Assembly: GCF_000153305.1 (NCBI RefSeq) | Contig: NZ_CH724107.1 | Location: 1,735,910 to 1,771,050, forward strand | Source: Oceanicola granulosus HTCC2516 | GTDB lineage: Bacteria > Pseudomonadota > Alphaproteobacteria > Rhodobacterales > Rhodobacteraceae | Length of the DNA stretch: 35,141 nt | Direction: 5' to 3' | In this document: positions 7,580 to 17,030 of the stretch, in pieces | Layout of the letters: each line of letters begins with the position of its first letter | How positions within the stretch are numbered: the stretch's first letter is position 1 | Position numbers and translations under genes: made by a program | The notes under the pieces: model-generated | The model's input: only the letters and a program-made list of their open reading frames with translations | The model's database searches: none | What the model was told of the DNA's origin: nothing

Positions 7580-8905
7580 TCAGGAGGTCTGCCTCTGGGC
7601 GCGCAGCCGGGCGAAGTAGTCGACGCGCTTCTTCAGCTCGCGCTCGAAGCCGCGGTCGACCGGGGCGTAGTAGCTGGCGCGGGGCATGTCGTCGGGGAAG
7701 TAGTTCTGGCCCGAGAAGGCGTCTTCGGCGTCGTGGTCGTAGGCGTAGCCCTTGCCGTAGCCCTGCTCCTTCATCAGCCGCGTCGGCGCGTTGCGGATGA
7801 CCTTCGGGGGCGGCTCGGAGCCGGTCTTCCTCGCGGCGGCGGCGGCGGCCTTGTAGGCGGTGTAGGCGGCGTTGGATTTCGGTGCGAGGGCGAGGTAGAT
7901 CACCGCGTTGGCCAGCGCCAGCTCGCCCTCGGGCGAGCCGAGGCGCTCGTAGCTGTTCCAGGCATCGAGGCAGAGGCCCTGGGCCTGCGGGTCGGCGAGA
8001 CCGATGTCCTCGACGGCCATGCGGGTGATGCGGCGGGCGAGGAAACGGGGGTCTTCGCCGCCCGCGAGCATCCGGGTGAACCAGTAGAGCGCCGCGTCCG
8101 GGTCGGAGCCGCGCACCGACTTGTGGAGCGCGGAGATCAGGTTGTAGTGCTCCTCGCCCGACTTGTCGTACTGGGCGGCGCGGCGGGTCAGGCGGGTGGC
8201 GAGGGCGGTCTTGTCGAGCGGCGCGTCGGTGCGCCAGCCGGCCACCTGCTCGACGAGGTTGAGCAGCGCCCGCCCGTCGCCGTCGGCCATCTCCAGCAGC
8301 GCCTCGCGGGCCGGGCCGTCGAGCGGGAGCGGGCGACCGAGCTCGGCCTCGGCGCGCTGCGCGAGCAGCTCGAGCCGGGCGAGGGGCAGCCGCTCGAGCA
8401 CCAGCACCTGGGCGCGCGACAGCAGCGCCGCGTTGAGCTCGAAGGACGGGTTCTCCGTGGTGGCGCCGACAAGCAGGATCGTGCCGTCTTCCATGTGCGG
8501 CAGGAAGCCGTCCTGCTGGGCCTTGTTGAAGCGGTGGATCTCGTCGACGAACAGCAGCGTCCCCTGCCCCGCCTGGCGGCGCAGGCGGGCGGCCTCGAAC
8601 ACCTTCCGCAGCTCCTGGACGCCGGTGAAGATGGCGCTGATCTGCACGAAGTGGAGGTCGGTCTCGGCGGCGAGCAGCCGGGCGATGGTCGTCTTGCCGA
8701 CGCCGGGCGGGCCCCAGAAGACGAGCGACGACAGGCTGCCCGAAGCGAGCATCGTGGTCAGCGGCGCCTCGGGGCCGAGCACCTGCTCCTGGCCGACCAC
8801 GTCGGCGAGGCGCTGCGGGCGCAGCCGGTCGGCGAGCGGGCGCGGGGCGGAGCCGGAGGCGGCGGGGGCGGCGTCGGAGCCGGGCTGGTCGAAGAGATCG
8901 GGCAT
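7580..8905 (-). CDS. rarA: Replication-associated recombination protein RarA (MgsA)
   Basis: Cytoplasmic AAA+ ATPase that acts at stalled replication forks, related to clamp-loader subunits and eukaryotic WRNIP1/Mgs1. 441 aa, normal length. After a disordered leader with a DLFDQ motif (possible SSB/clamp contact), the core has PLADRLRPQRLADVVGQEQ (23-41), Walker A GPPGVGKT (65-72), Walker B LLFVDEIHRFNKAQQD (117-132) and sensor-1 GATTENPSF (147-155). The C-terminal half contains ISALHKSVRGSDPDAALYW and RITRMAVEDIGLADP. No purine-rich ribosome site is visible before the ATG, and a weak TTTCAA-17-TATCTC box pair would start transcription near the ATG itself, so a leaderless message is conceivable. 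Confidence 0.95.
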   Translation of the reverse strand: MPDLFDQPGSDAAPAASGSAPRPLADRLRPQRLADVVGQEQVLGPEAPLTTMLASGSLSSLVFWGPPGVGKTTIARLLAAETDLHFVQISAIFTGVQELRKVFEAARLRRQAGQGTLLFVDEIHRFNKAQQDGFLPHMEDGTILLVGATTENPSFELNAALLSRAQVLVLERLPLARLELLAQRAEAELGRPLPLDGPAREALLEMADGDGRALLNLVEQVAGWRTDAPLDKTALATRLTRRAAQYDKSGEEHYNLISALHKSVRGSDPDAALYWFTRMLAGGEDPRFLARRITRMAVEDIGLADPQAQGLCLDAWNSYERLGSPEGELALANAVIYLALAPKSNAAYTAYKAAAAAARKTGSEPPPKVIRNAPTRLMKEQGYGKGYAYDHDAEDAFSGQNYFPDDMPRASYYAPVDRGFERELKKRVDYFARLRAQRQTS

Positions 8906-8944
8906 GGGGGAGAGATAGGCCGGATCGGCGGGCGTTGAAACGAC

Positions 8945-8972
8945 GAAGGCCCCGCCGTGGGGCGGGGCCTTC
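8945..8972 (-). terminator. Terminator after rplQ
   Basis: Perfect 12-bp stem GAAGGCCCCGCC/GGCGGGGCCTTC with a 4-base loop. On the minus strand it is followed by GTCGTTTC, a weak U tract; on the plus strand by GGGAAAAA. It closes the rpsM-rpsK-rpoA-rplQ block before rarA. Confidence 0.75.
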
Positions 8973-8995
8973 GGGAAAAACGTGGCGGGCGCGGA

Positions 8996-9421
8996 TCAGT
9001 CCTCGGACTCGAGCGCCTCTTCCTCGGCAAGGCGGGCGCGGTCGGCGGCGCCCTTGGCGTCGACGTCGCGGTCGACCAGCTCGATGATCGCCATCGGGGC
9101 CATGTCGCCGTAGCGGAAGCCGGCCTTGAGGACGCGGGTGTAGCCGCCGGCGCGCTCGGCGTAGCGGGGGCCGAGGACGTCGAACAGCTTGGCGACGTGC
9201 ATGTCCTGCTTGAGCTGGCTGGCGGCCTGGCGGCGGGCGTGCAGGTCGCCGCGTTTGCCGAGCGTGATCATCTTGTCCATGATCCGCTTGAGCTCTTTGG
9301 CCTTGGGCAGGGTGGTCTTGATCTGCTCGTGCTCGATGAGCGAGCCGACCATGTTGGCGAACATCGCCTTGCGGTGTTCGTGGGTGCGGTTGAGGCGGCG
9401 GTATCCGCGGGCGTGGCGCAT
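8996..9421 (-). CDS. rplQ: 50S ribosomal protein L17
   Basis: Large-subunit protein near the exit of the peptide tunnel. 141 aa with the invariant N-terminus [24 protein letters not shown], then [18 protein letters not shown] and the C-terminal [28 protein letters not shown]. An acidic tail ([14 protein letters not shown]) is usual in the class. TAGGAGA lies about 6 bases before the ATG. It is the last gene of the alpha-operon block, 143 bases after rpoA, and is followed by a strong terminator. Textbook rpoA-rplQ order. Confidence 0.98.
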   Translation of the reverse strand: MRHARGYRRLNRTHEHRKAMFANMVGSLIEHEQIKTTLPKAKELKRIMDKMITLGKRGDLHARRQAASQLKQDMHVAKLFDVLGPRYAERAGGYTRVLKAGFRYGDMAPMAIIELVDRDVDAKGAADRARLAEEEALESED

Positions 9422-9450
9422 TTCGGTCTCCTAGACTTTTGCTTTGTCCG

Positions 9451-9557
9451 GCCGGCGATGCGTGTCGCCGGCTCTCCTTGGGGCGGGATTGCCCGGGTCG
9501 TGACCCCCGCGCACGACGCGTGCACGGGGTGTGCACCGGGCGTACACCGCCCGGTGC
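9451..9557 (-). other. Two hairpins in the rpoA-rplQ gap
   Basis: GCACCGGGCG/CGCCCGGTGC (9533-9557, perfect 10-bp stem, 5-base loop) begins 8 bases beyond the last base of rpoA, and GCCGGCGA/TCGCCGGC (9451-9472, 8-bp stem) lies about 30 bases before rplQ. Neither is followed by a U run, so RNA processing or stability elements are more likely than true terminators. Confidence 0.5.
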
Positions 9558-9564
9558 GGAACCG

Positions 9565-10581
<1,017 letters not shown>

Positions 10582-10638
10582 GCGTCCCTCCATTCCCGTC
10601 CGGTCTCCATGATCGAGCGACCGGACTCCCGAGGTTTC

Positions 10639-10681
10639 AAAAATGACGAACCGGGGCCGCGCGGGCATGGCGCGGCCCCGG
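10639..10681 (-). terminator. Attenuator-like hairpin between rpsK and rpoA
   Basis: Perfect 11-bp stem CCGGGGCCGCG/CGCGGCCCCGG (10651-10681, 9-base loop), followed in the minus transcript by TTCGTCA and then five U (10639-10643). It looks like an intrinsic terminator, but rpoA and rplQ lie downstream with no clear promoter of their own, so partial read-through is the likely outcome. Confidence 0.6.
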
Positions 10682-10694
10682 TGAAACTGATCGA

Positions 10695-11090
10695 TCAGAC
10701 GCGGCGGCGCTTCGGCGGGCGGCAGCCGTTGTGGGCGATCGGGGTCACGTCGCGGATCGACGTGATGTTGAAGCCGGCGGCGGCGAGGGCGCGCAGCGCG
10801 CTCTCGCGGCCCGAACCGGGGCCCTGCACCTCGACCTCGAGGGTCTTGACGCCGTGCTCCTGGGCCTTCTTGCCGGCATCCTCGGCCGCCATCTGGGCGG
10901 CGTACGGGGTCGACTTCCGGGAGCCCTTGAAGCCCATCGTGCCGGCGGACGACCAGGAGATCGCGTTGCCCTGCACGTCGGAGATCAGGATCTTGGTGTT
11001 GTTGAAGGAGGAGTTCACGTGAGCAACGCCGGCGGCGATGTTCTTGGAGACCTTCTTCTTGCCGCCGGAGCGGCGGGTGTCGCGTGCCAT
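10695..11090 (-). CDS. rpsK: 30S ribosomal protein S11
   Basis: Small-subunit platform protein that binds 16S rRNA near the mRNA exit. 131 aa. Conserved stretches [47 protein letters not shown] and the basic C-terminus [19 protein letters not shown] are all present. It starts 15 bases after the rpsM stop, inside the rpsM-rpsK-rpoA-rplQ block, and is followed by an attenuator-like stem-loop. Nothing unusual in the protein. Confidence 0.98.
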   Translation of the reverse strand: MARDTRRSGGKKKVSKNIAAGVAHVNSSFNNTKILISDVQGNAISWSSAGTMGFKGSRKSTPYAAQMAAEDAGKKAQEHGVKTLEVEVQGPGSGRESALRALAAAGFNITSIRDVTPIAHNGCRPPKRRRV

Positions 11091-11105
11091 GTCGGTCTGC
11101 TCCCC

Positions 11106-11474
11106 TTACTTCTTCTTGCCGGCAATGGCCTTCGCGGGGCCTTTGCGGGTGCGAGCGTTGGTGTGGGTCCGCTGGCCGCGGACGGGGAGGTTGCGGCGAT
11201 GACGCAGGCCCCGGTAGGAGCCGAGGTCCATCAGGCGCTTGATGTTCATCTGCGTCTCGCGGCGCAGGTCGCCCTCGACGGTGAAGTTGGCGTCGATGTG
11301 CTCGCGGATCGACAGGACCTCGGCGTCGGACAGTTCGTTGACGCGGCGGGTCTGGTCGATGTTGACGGCCTCGCAGATGGCTTTCGCCGAGGAGGGGCCG
11401 ATTCCGGTGATGTAGGTGAGGGCGATGGGAACCCGTTTGGCTGTCGGGATGTTCACGCCGGCGATACGTGCCAA
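11106..11474 (-). CDS. rpsM: 30S ribosomal protein S13
   Basis: Head protein of the small subunit, contacting the P-site tRNA and forming bridges to the large subunit. 122 aa with [26 protein letters not shown] at the N-terminus and the basic tail [34 protein letters not shown]. First gene of the alpha block here. It is separated from adk by an inserted exported-protein gene and has its own promoter about 155 bases upstream, leaving a long leader that could carry translational control. Confidence 0.98.
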   Translation of the reverse strand: MARIAGVNIPTAKRVPIALTYITGIGPSSAKAICEAVNIDQTRRVNELSDAEVLSIREHIDANFTVEGDLRRETQMNIKRLMDLGSYRGLRHRRNLPVRGQRTHTNARTRKGPAKAIAGKKK

Positions 11475-11627
11475 GGCTGTCGGTCCTTTCGTTGCGAGCC
11501 CGTGGTGCCAGGCCCTTTTTTCACAACGTCAAGCCCGCGCGGGTGCGGCGGGCCGATGTCATTTCGAGGTGGTCGGGATTTCCGGGCGCGCCCCGGTTCC
11601 CCGTGATTCTCCCTTGCGGGATGGGGC

Positions 11628-11656
11628 TAACTATTGGTCATGGAGCGATGCGTCAA
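11628..11656 (-). promoter_or_regulatory. Promoter of the rpsM-rpsK-rpoA-rplQ block
   Basis: Minus-strand TTGACG (11651-11656), 17-base spacer, TAGTTA (11628-11633). A second box, TTGACA, lies at 11662-11667. The predicted start leaves a leader of about 145 bases before rpsM. It is the only good sigma70-like match between the inserted gene and rpsM. Confidence 0.65.
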
Positions 11657-11690
11657 CCCCCTGTCAAGGGGGTTGTGATCGTGCCGGGCG

Positions 11691-11713
11691 GGCCGGGCTG
11701 AAGCCCGGCCTAC
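11691..11713 (-). repeat. REP-like element, family A (copy 1)
   Basis: GTAG head followed by the palindrome GGCCGGGCT/AGCCCGGCC (9-bp arms, 2-base centre). The same 23 bases occur in the opposite orientation at 22361-22383. The TAG of the head is the stop codon of the upstream exported-protein gene. GTAG-headed palindromes are typical of REP elements mobilised by RAYT transposases; no such gene is in the window. Confidence 0.7.
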
Positions 11714-12120
11714 GGGGCGGCGGGGCAGACGTGGAAGACGTGGGGCTCGCCGGTGCCGCCGGGGTCGGTCTGCCAGACGTAGACGCGGTCGGTCTGGTCG
11801 GGGAACATGCCGAAGACGAAGACCGTGGGATAGACGAACGGGCCGGGCTCCATGCAGTAGCCGGGGCGGATCTGCATCGCCGCGCCCTGCCGCCAGTCGA
11901 ACTCGATGGGCGCGTCGTACTCGCAGGTCCACTCGATGGCGGCCATGAACTCGGCGGTGAGCACCGTGTTCTGCTCGCCCATCAGCTGGCCGAGCATCCC
12001 CTCCCACTCGGTGTCGGGGTGGTAGCCCTCGCAGGCGGACAGGTTGTCGACGAGGACCGTCTCGGCGGCGAGCGGCAGCGGCAGCAGCGCGAGGGCGGCG
12101 AGGAGCGGGCGGCGGATCAT
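11710..12120 (-). CDS. Small exported cysteine-containing protein of unknown function
   Basis: 136 aa. MIRRPLLAALALLPLPLAAE is a clear Sec signal peptide, so the mature protein (about 116 aa) is periplasmic or secreted. It has four Cys (30, 66, 89, 132), consistent with two disulfides, and is rich in aromatics (EWTCEYDAPIEFDW, MEPGPFVYPTVFVFG). I do not recognise the family. The start at 12118-12120 has GGAG nine bases upstream. It sits between adk and rpsM, where these ribosomal genes are normally adjacent. Its TAG stop is supplied by a REP-like palindrome, which may have redefined the original C-terminus. No functional tie to translation is evident. Confidence 0.75.
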   Translation of the reverse strand: MIRRPLLAALALLPLPLAAETVLVDNLSACEGYHPDTEWEGMLGQLMGEQNTVLTAEFMAAIEWTCEYDAPIEFDWRQGAAMQIRPGYCMEPGPFVYPTVFVFGMFPDQTDRVYVWQTDPGGTGEPHVFHVCPAAP

Positions 12121-12172
12121 CGGGGCATCTCCTGAGGACATGCCGGATCGTCGCCCGCCCGCGGACCTTGCG

Positions 12173-12820
12173 TCAACCGTCGAGCTTGCCGGCGATGCGC
12201 GCGGCGACGTCGTCGATCTCGCCGAGGCCGTCGACGCTGACCAGCTCGCCCTTGGCGTAGTAGTAGCCGATCAGCGGCGAGGTCTGCTTGTAGTAGGCGA
12301 GCAGGCGGGTCTTGAGCGCGTCCGGGTTGTCGTCGGCGCGGCGCTTGAACTCGGTGCCGCCGCAGCGGTCGCACTTGCCGTCGGCGGGGATCGGGCGGGT
12401 CTGGTCGTTGTAGACCTCGCCGCAATCGCCGCAGGTGGAGCGGGCGGTGATGCGGCCGACGAGCGCCTCGTCGTCGACCTGCATCTCGATCACCGCGTCG
12501 AGCGTCTCGTTGAGCTCGCTGAGCAGGTTGGCGAGCGCGTCGGCCTGCGGGAGCGTGCGCGGGAAGCCGTCGAAGATGTAGCCGCCGGCGGCCCCGCCCT
12601 GGGTGAGCTGCTCGCGGATCAGGCCGATGACGATCTCGTCGGTCACCAGCTCGCCGCGGTCCATGACGTCGGCGACGACGCGGCCCATCTCGGTGCCCGA
12701 CGTGCGGGCGGCGCGCAGCATGTCGCCGGTGGAGAGCTGCACCATGTTGCGTTCGTCGACCAGGCGCTTCGCCTGGGTCCCCTTCCCTGCCCCCGGGGGG
12801 CCCAGCAGAATGATGTTCAT
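12173..12820 (-). CDS. adk: Adenylate kinase (zinc-LID type)
   Basis: Cytosolic ATP + AMP = 2 ADP phosphotransferase. 215 aa, the long bacterial form. G-loop GPPGAGKGT at 7-15, AMP-binding region STGDMLRAA (30-38) and [10 protein letters not shown] (84-93). The LID domain has four cysteines (C130, C133, C150, C153) in CxxC...CxxC spacing, a structural zinc site that many proteobacterial enzymes lack. The ATG overlaps the secY stop by four bases, the classical secY-adk arrangement. Downstream lies the inserted exported-protein gene instead of rpsM. Confidence 0.97.
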   Translation of the reverse strand: MNIILLGPPGAGKGTQAKRLVDERNMVQLSTGDMLRAARTSGTEMGRVVADVMDRGELVTDEIVIGLIREQLTQGGAAGGYIFDGFPRTLPQADALANLLSELNETLDAVIEMQVDDEALVGRITARSTCGDCGEVYNDQTRPIPADGKCDRCGGTEFKRRADDNPDALKTRLLAYYKQTSPLIGYYYAKGELVSVDGLGEIDDVAARIAGKLDG

Positions 12821-14187
12821 CGGCGGGCCGGTCCTTTCCGTTTCTTCGCGCTCTGCCCGCTGCGCCGACCGCGCAGCTGGCTCTTCTCGATCAGGCCCTC
12901 GTACTGGTGGGCGAGCAGGTGGCTCTGCACCTGCTGGATGGTGTCCATGCCGACCGACACGATGATCAGGATCGAGGTGCCGCCGAAGTAGAACGGGATC
13001 GCCATCTGGCTGCGCAGGATCTCGGGCAGCAGCGCCACGAGGGCGAGGTAGCCCGAGCCGAGCACGAGCAGGCGGGTGACCACGTAGTCGAGGTATTCGG
13101 CGGTGCGCTTGCCGGGGCGGATGCCGGGGACGAAGCCGTTCTGGTTCTTCAGGTTCTCGGCCACGTCGTCGACCTTGAAGCTGACCTCCTTGGTGTAGAA
13201 GAAGGTGAAGAACACGATCATCGCGGCGAAGAACAGCAGGTAGAGCGGCTGTCCGGGGCCGAAGTAGGCCAGCATCGTCGACATGACCGGGCCGGTGTCG
13301 CCGCCGGAGAAGGTCGAGATGGTGGTCGGCAGCAGCAGCAGGGCGCTGGCGAAGATCGCGGGGATGACGCCGGCCGGGTTGACCTTGATCGGCAGGTGGC
13401 TGGAGCCGCCGTCGTAGACCTTCATCCCGACCTGCCGGCGCGGGTACTGGATGTGGATCTTGCGCAGCGCGCGTTCCATGAAGACGACGAAGGTCAGCGT
13501 CACGATCACCATCAGCAGCACGCCGATGATCACCGCCGGGCTGATTGCGCCGGCGCGGCCCTGGCTGAGGAACTGGGCCAGCGCGGCGGGGATCTCGGCG
13601 ATGATCCCGACGAAGATGATCAGCGAGATGCCGTTGCCGATGCCGCGCGCGGTGATCTGCTCGCCGAGCCACATCAGGAACATGGTGCCGCCGACCAGCG
13701 TGATGACGGTGGAGGCGCGGAAGAAGAGGCCCGGGTCGGAGGCGAGATCGCCCGCCTCGAGCGAGACGGCGAGGCCGTAGGCCTGGAACGTCGCCAGCAG
13801 CACGGTGCCGTAGCGGGTGTACTGGTTGAGCTTCTTGCGGCCCTGCTCGCCCTCTTTCTTGAGCTGCTTCCAGGGCTCGTACATGGAGCCCATGAGCTGC
13901 ACGATGATCGAGGCGGAGATGTAGGGCATGATGCCGAGGGCGAAGATGCCCATCCGCGAGAGCGCGCCGCCGGTGAACATCGACAGGATGCCGCCGAGAC
14001 CGGCCGCCGCGTCTTCCATGAAGGTGCGCAGCGCCCCGCCGTCGATACCGGGCACGGGGATGTAGGTGCCGAGCCGGTAGACGATCAGGAGACCGAGGGT
14101 GAACAGGATACGCTGCCGCAGCTCGGTGGCCCTGCCGAAGGCCCCCCAGCTCATGTTGGCGGCCATTTGCTCTGCTGCTGATGCCAT
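12817..14187 (-). CDS. secY: Preprotein translocase subunit SecY
   Basis: Channel-forming inner-membrane subunit of the Sec translocon, 456 aa with ten predicted membrane spans. Conserved stretches: the N-terminus [27 protein letters not shown], the first-loop [31 protein letters not shown], then [13 protein letters not shown] and the cytoplasmic loop [22 protein letters not shown]. The basic tail [21 protein letters not shown] is typical. Cotranscribed with adk (ATGA overlap) and lies 105 bases after rplO, behind a very stable hairpin that may hold SecY expression below ribosomal-protein levels. Confidence 0.98.
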   Translation of the reverse strand: MASAAEQMAANMSWGAFGRATELRQRILFTLGLLIVYRLGTYIPVPGIDGGALRTFMEDAAAGLGGILSMFTGGALSRMGIFALGIMPYISASIIVQLMGSMYEPWKQLKKEGEQGRKKLNQYTRYGTVLLATFQAYGLAVSLEAGDLASDPGLFFRASTVITLVGGTMFLMWLGEQITARGIGNGISLIIFVGIIAEIPAALAQFLSQGRAGAISPAVIIGVLLMVIVTLTFVVFMERALRKIHIQYPRRQVGMKVYDGGSSHLPIKVNPAGVIPAIFASALLLLPTTISTFSGGDTGPVMSTMLAYFGPGQPLYLLFFAAMIVFFTFFYTKEVSFKVDDVAENLKNQNGFVPGIRPGKRTAEYLDYVVTRLLVLGSGYLALVALLPEILRSQMAIPFYFGGTSILIIVSVGMDTIQQVQSHLLAHQYEGLIEKSQLRGRRSGQSAKKRKGPARR

Positions 14188-14207
14188 TGGCGCTCTCTTG
14201 TCAGGAA

Positions 14208-14242
14208 CGCGCCGCCGGACCGGGGCCCCGGTCGGCGGCGCG
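14208..14242 (-). other. Very stable hairpin between rplO and secY
   Basis: CGCGCCGCC, a one-base bulge, GACCGGGG pairs with CCCCGGTC and GGCGGCGCG: 17 bp with a GGGGCCCC centre. No U run follows on the minus strand (TTCCTGACAAG), so it is more likely an attenuator or RNase III-type processing site than a full terminator. Confidence 0.55.
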
Positions 14243-14292
14243 AGAAAAGTCAGCTAACGATGTAAGCGGGCCGGGCCCGGCTCACAACCCGA

Positions 14293-14772
14293 TCACTCGG
14301 TCGTCGCGTCCGCACGTGCGGGGGCCGACACGGTCAGCGTGCCGCCGAGCTTCTCGACCGCCTCGACGGCGCCCTTGGACGCGCCGGTGACGGTGATGTT
14401 GGCCTTCGACGTCAGCTCGCCCTTGGCGAGGACGCGGATGCCGTCCTTCTTGCGACGCACGAGGCCCGATTCGATCAGCGAATCCTCGGTGATGTCGGTG
14501 CCGAGCTTGCCGGCGTCGATGAACTTCTGGATCAGGCCCAGGTTCACGACGGCGTAGGTCTTGGAATTGATGTTGTTGAAGCCGCGCTTGGGCAGGCGCT
14601 GGTAGAGCGGCATCTGGCCGCCCTCGTAGCCCTTGATCGCCACGCCGGAGCGGGACTTCTGGCCCTTGATGCCGCGGCCGCCCATCTTGCCCTTGCCGGA
14701 GCCGGGGCCGCGCGCGACGCGCATGCGCTTCTTGGAGGCGCCGGGATTGTCGCGCAGTTCGTTGAGTTTCAT
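14293..14772 (-). CDS. rplO: 50S ribosomal protein L15
   Basis: Large-subunit protein, 159 aa from the conserved start [43 protein letters not shown]. Further marks are [17 protein letters not shown] and the C-terminal [21 protein letters not shown] lies upstream of the ATG at 14770-14772; a longer frame exists but breaks the conserved N-terminus. Normally it follows rpmD directly; here 2.3 kb of unrelated genes intervene, and rplO has its own promoter. Protein sequence is ordinary. Confidence 0.97.
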   Translation of the reverse strand: MKLNELRDNPGASKKRMRVARGPGSGKGKMGGRGIKGQKSRSGVAIKGYEGGQMPLYQRLPKRGFNNINSKTYAVVNLGLIQKFIDAGKLGTDITEDSLIESGLVRRKKDGIRVLAKGELTSKANITVTGASKGAVEAVEKLGGTLTVSAPARADATTE

Positions 14773-14867
14773 GTCGCTTCTCCTTCGCCGGAAACGCCCC
14801 CGAAGCGAACTTGGGCGCACACGGCATACGATGGTTGAGGTCGGGCCCGGGTTCGGGCCACCGGCGG

Positions 14868-14896
14868 CGTATAGACGGCTGCGCCGGTGGGATCAA
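14868..14896 (-). promoter_or_regulatory. Promoter of the rplO-secY-adk block
   Basis: Minus-strand TTGATC (14891-14896), 17-base spacer, TATACG (14868-14873). The -10 hexamer is the same as in the rpmC promoter. A 6-bp hairpin (GGCCCG/CGGGCC, 14844-14859) follows at the predicted 5' end of the message. It lies in the gap facing the opposite-strand gene. Confidence 0.65.
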
Positions 14897-14960
14897 GGCG
14901 GACTCGAAACGGCGCGGAACCCGTCACAGATCGGCCGCAAAGTGGCGCGAGGCTCGTCAC

Positions 14961-15488
14961 ATGCTCGACCACCTGCCTCCCCGCGATGAGCAGCCGCACC
15001 CGGCGGTGCGCGCCGCGCTCGCGCACCACGATCCCCGGCTGCCCCATCCCGCGCCGGAAGCGGTGGCGGACTGGCTGGCGGGGCGGATGGCGGCGCTGGC
15101 GCGGATCGCGCCGGACGACGCGGCGGCCATCGCGGGATGGTCGGCGGCGGCGTTCGGCACGGGCTGCCTGCTGTTCGGGCTGCGCTGGCCGGTCGAGGCG
15201 ATCGCGCGGCGCGCGGCGGCGCACCTGGCGGACGACGCCGCGGGACCGGTGGCGGACGGGCTGCGCAGCGCGGCCGAGGCGGCGGCGATCCTCGAGCGGC
15301 TCGCGGGGCGCATCGGCTGGGACGAGGCGCTGCGGGGCGCGGCGTTCGGCGTGCTCGACCCGGCGCCCGAGCGGATCGTCTACGCCGCCGCTCTCATCGC
15401 CTGCCGCCGCACGCCGGACCTCGCCCACAACCGCGCCTACTGGGACGCGGTGCGGGCGCTGCGCGCGGCGCGGCTGGCGTCGGCCTGA
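14961..15488 (+). CDS. Hypothetical alanine-rich helical protein (opposite strand)
   Basis: 175 aa, the only convincing plus-strand gene in the window. It starts MLDHLPPRDEQPHPAVRAALAHHDP, with a modest GCGAGG site before the ATG, and continues as an Ala/Arg-rich, probably all-alpha soluble protein (VADWLAGRMAALARIAPDDAAAIAGWS, GRIGWDEALRGAAFGVLD). No signal peptide, membrane span or metal motif is seen, and I do not recognise the family. Third-position GC bias fits real coding. It converges with the metallo-hydrolase gene (12 bases between stops) and is divergent from rplO, so it breaks the spc operon transcriptionally as well as physically. A longer upstream start (14811) would overlap the rplO promoter and is less likely. 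Confidence 0.65.
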   Translation: MLDHLPPRDEQPHPAVRAALAHHDPRLPHPAPEAVADWLAGRMAALARIAPDDAAAIAGWSAAAFGTGCLLFGLRWPVEAIARRAAAHLADDAAGPVADGLRSAAEAAAILERLAGRIGWDEALRGAAFGVLDPAPERIVYAAALIACRRTPDLAHNRAYWDAVRALRAARLASA

Positions 15489-15500
15489 GGCTGGGGCGGC

Positions 15501-16286
15501 CTACAGCTCGCCGGGCGCGTACCAGTCGCCGAACTTCACCTCGCTGGCATCGCCGACAAGCTCGGCGAAGCGCTGCGGATCCTGGGTGCCCCCGTCGCGG
15601 CCCCGGTAATGGTAGGGGTAGACGTAAGTGGGCGCGAACTCCTGCACGGCGGAGGCGGCCTGCTCGGCGTCCATGGTGAAGGGCAGGTTCATCGAGACGA
15701 AGGCGACGTCGATGTTCTCGAGGGCGCGCATCTCGGGAATGTCCTCGGTGTCGCCCGAGACGTAGACCCGGAAATCGGCGAAGCCGAGCACGTAGCCGTT
15801 GTCGCGGCCCTCGGGGTGGAAATCGAGCCGCCCCTCGGTGAGGTTGTAGGCCGGGATGGCGTCGATGGAGACGCCCTGCCACTCGGTCGAGTCGCCGTTG
15901 GCGAGGCTCTCGGCCCCCGCCTTCATCTCCTCGGGCAGCATGTCGTGGACGGCCGGGTTGGTGATCAGGTGGACCCCCTCCCCCATCAGCGCGCCGAGCG
16001 TGTCGGTGTCGTAATGGTCGCCGTGCTCGTGGGTGACGAGGATCAGGTCGGGCGCGGGCAAGTCGGCGTAGGCGTCGGCGCCGCCGACGGGATCGGCGTA
16101 GATGACGCCGGCCGGGGTCTCCATCACGAAGGAGGCGTGGCTGACCGGGTGGATGGTGATCGGACCGTTCGACGTCTCGAACCGGTTGGCCATGTGGGCC
16201 TCGGCGAGCGCGCGGTAGGGCAGGATCGTGGCCGCGCCGGCGGTGGCGGCGGCGGTGGCGAGAAAGCGGCGGCGGGTCTGGGGCAT
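15501..16286 (-). CDS. Tat-exported metallo-beta-lactamase-fold hydrolase (UlaG-like)
   Basis: 261 aa. The N-terminus MPQTRRRFLATAAATAGAATILPYRALAEA is a twin-arginine signal, so the enzyme is exported folded, probably with metals loaded. The mature domain carries the metallo-hydrolase motif HEHGDH (86-91), YVSGDTEDIPEM (Asp near 179) and the late histidine in YPYHYRG (His226), as in the UlaG/L-ascorbate-6-phosphate-lactonase-like group of zinc hydrolases. The substrate cannot be assigned. GAGGAGA precedes the ATG. It lies 61 bases downstream of the methyltransferase in the same direction, and both interrupt rpmD-rplO. The fold is firm; function is open. Confidence 0.88.
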   Translation of the reverse strand: MPQTRRRFLATAAATAGAATILPYRALAEAHMANRFETSNGPITIHPVSHASFVMETPAGVIYADPVGGADAYADLPAPDLILVTHEHGDHYDTDTLGALMGEGVHLITNPAVHDMLPEEMKAGAESLANGDSTEWQGVSIDAIPAYNLTEGRLDFHPEGRDNGYVLGFADFRVYVSGDTEDIPEMRALENIDVAFVSMNLPFTMDAEQAASAVQEFAPTYVYPYHYRGRDGGTQDPQRFAELVGDASEVKFGDWYAPGEL

Positions 16287-16347
16287 GGCTGTCTCCTCGG
16301 GAGCTGCTCGCCCTGAGGTAGCGCAGCCGGCGCGAGCGGCAACGCGG

Positions 16348-16968
16348 TCAGGGGCGCTTGCGGGCGACGAAGAACACGGCGGAGAGGCGCTTGGGCCGGT
16401 AGCGGTGGACGATCTCGAAGCCCGCCGCCTCGATCTCGGCGGCGAGGCCGTCGGCGGAGAGGAAGCGCACCTGCGGCAACAGCCCGATCGCGTGGCCCGG
16501 GACGAGGATCAGGCGCATCGGCGAGAGGCGGCCGAGGCAGACGGTGCTGGAGACGAAGTGGCCGCCCGGCTTCAGGGCCGCGCGCGCCAGGGCGTAGACG
16601 ACCTGCCGGTCGTCGACGAGGTGCAGGATCGAGTGCGCCATGACCATGTCGTAGCTGGCCGGCGCGACCTCGAGCGCCTCGATGGCGGTCTGGCGGAAGG
16701 TGACGTTCTCCACCCCCTGCTCGGCGGCGCGGGCGCGCGCGATCTCGAGCATCGGCGCGGAGAAGTCGGTGGCGAGGACGTGGCGGACCTTGGGGGCGTG
16801 CCAGAGCGCGGTCGTCCCGGTGCCGCAGGCGAGCTCGAGCACCTCGCTGTCGGGCGTCAGGTACTCGGCGGTCTTGGCGAGCTTGGCCTCGTAGGCGGCC
16901 GGGTCGTCGACGGGGCGGCGCGCGTAGCGGCGGGCGATCTTGTCCCAGAAGCGGCTGGTCTGCGGCAT
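16348..16968 (-). CDS. Class I SAM-dependent methyltransferase
   Basis: 206 aa. Rossmann methyltransferase with motif I VLELACGTGTTALW (43-56), the acidic SAM ribose contact in ATDFSAPMLEIARARA (66-81), motif II region YDMVMAHSILHLVDD (106-120) and LKPGGHFVSST (132-142), of the UbiE/SmtA-like Methyltransf_11/25 type. The hydrophobic C-terminal half (LSPMRLILVPGHAIGLLPQVRFL) suggests a small or lipophilic substrate, but nothing fixes it. GGGGAGGG precedes the ATG. It follows rpmD after a terminator-like hairpin and is probably cotranscribed with the metallo-hydrolase. A ribosomal target is possible only by location. Confidence 0.88.
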   Translation of the reverse strand: MPQTSRFWDKIARRYARRPVDDPAAYEAKLAKTAEYLTPDSEVLELACGTGTTALWHAPKVRHVLATDFSAPMLEIARARAAEQGVENVTFRQTAIEALEVAPASYDMVMAHSILHLVDDRQVVYALARAALKPGGHFVSSTVCLGRLSPMRLILVPGHAIGLLPQVRFLSADGLAAEIEAAGFEIVHRYRPKRLSAVFFVARKRP

Positions 16969-17030
16969 GTGCGCCCTCCCCTTTGCCCTTCCCTAGCGGC
17001 AAGGGCTCGAAAGCGGAAGGCCGGAACGAC

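Noticed and set aside
12121-12172. Promoter in front of the exported cysteine-containing protein
   Set aside because: TTGACG is present at the end of adk but has no matching -10 box.
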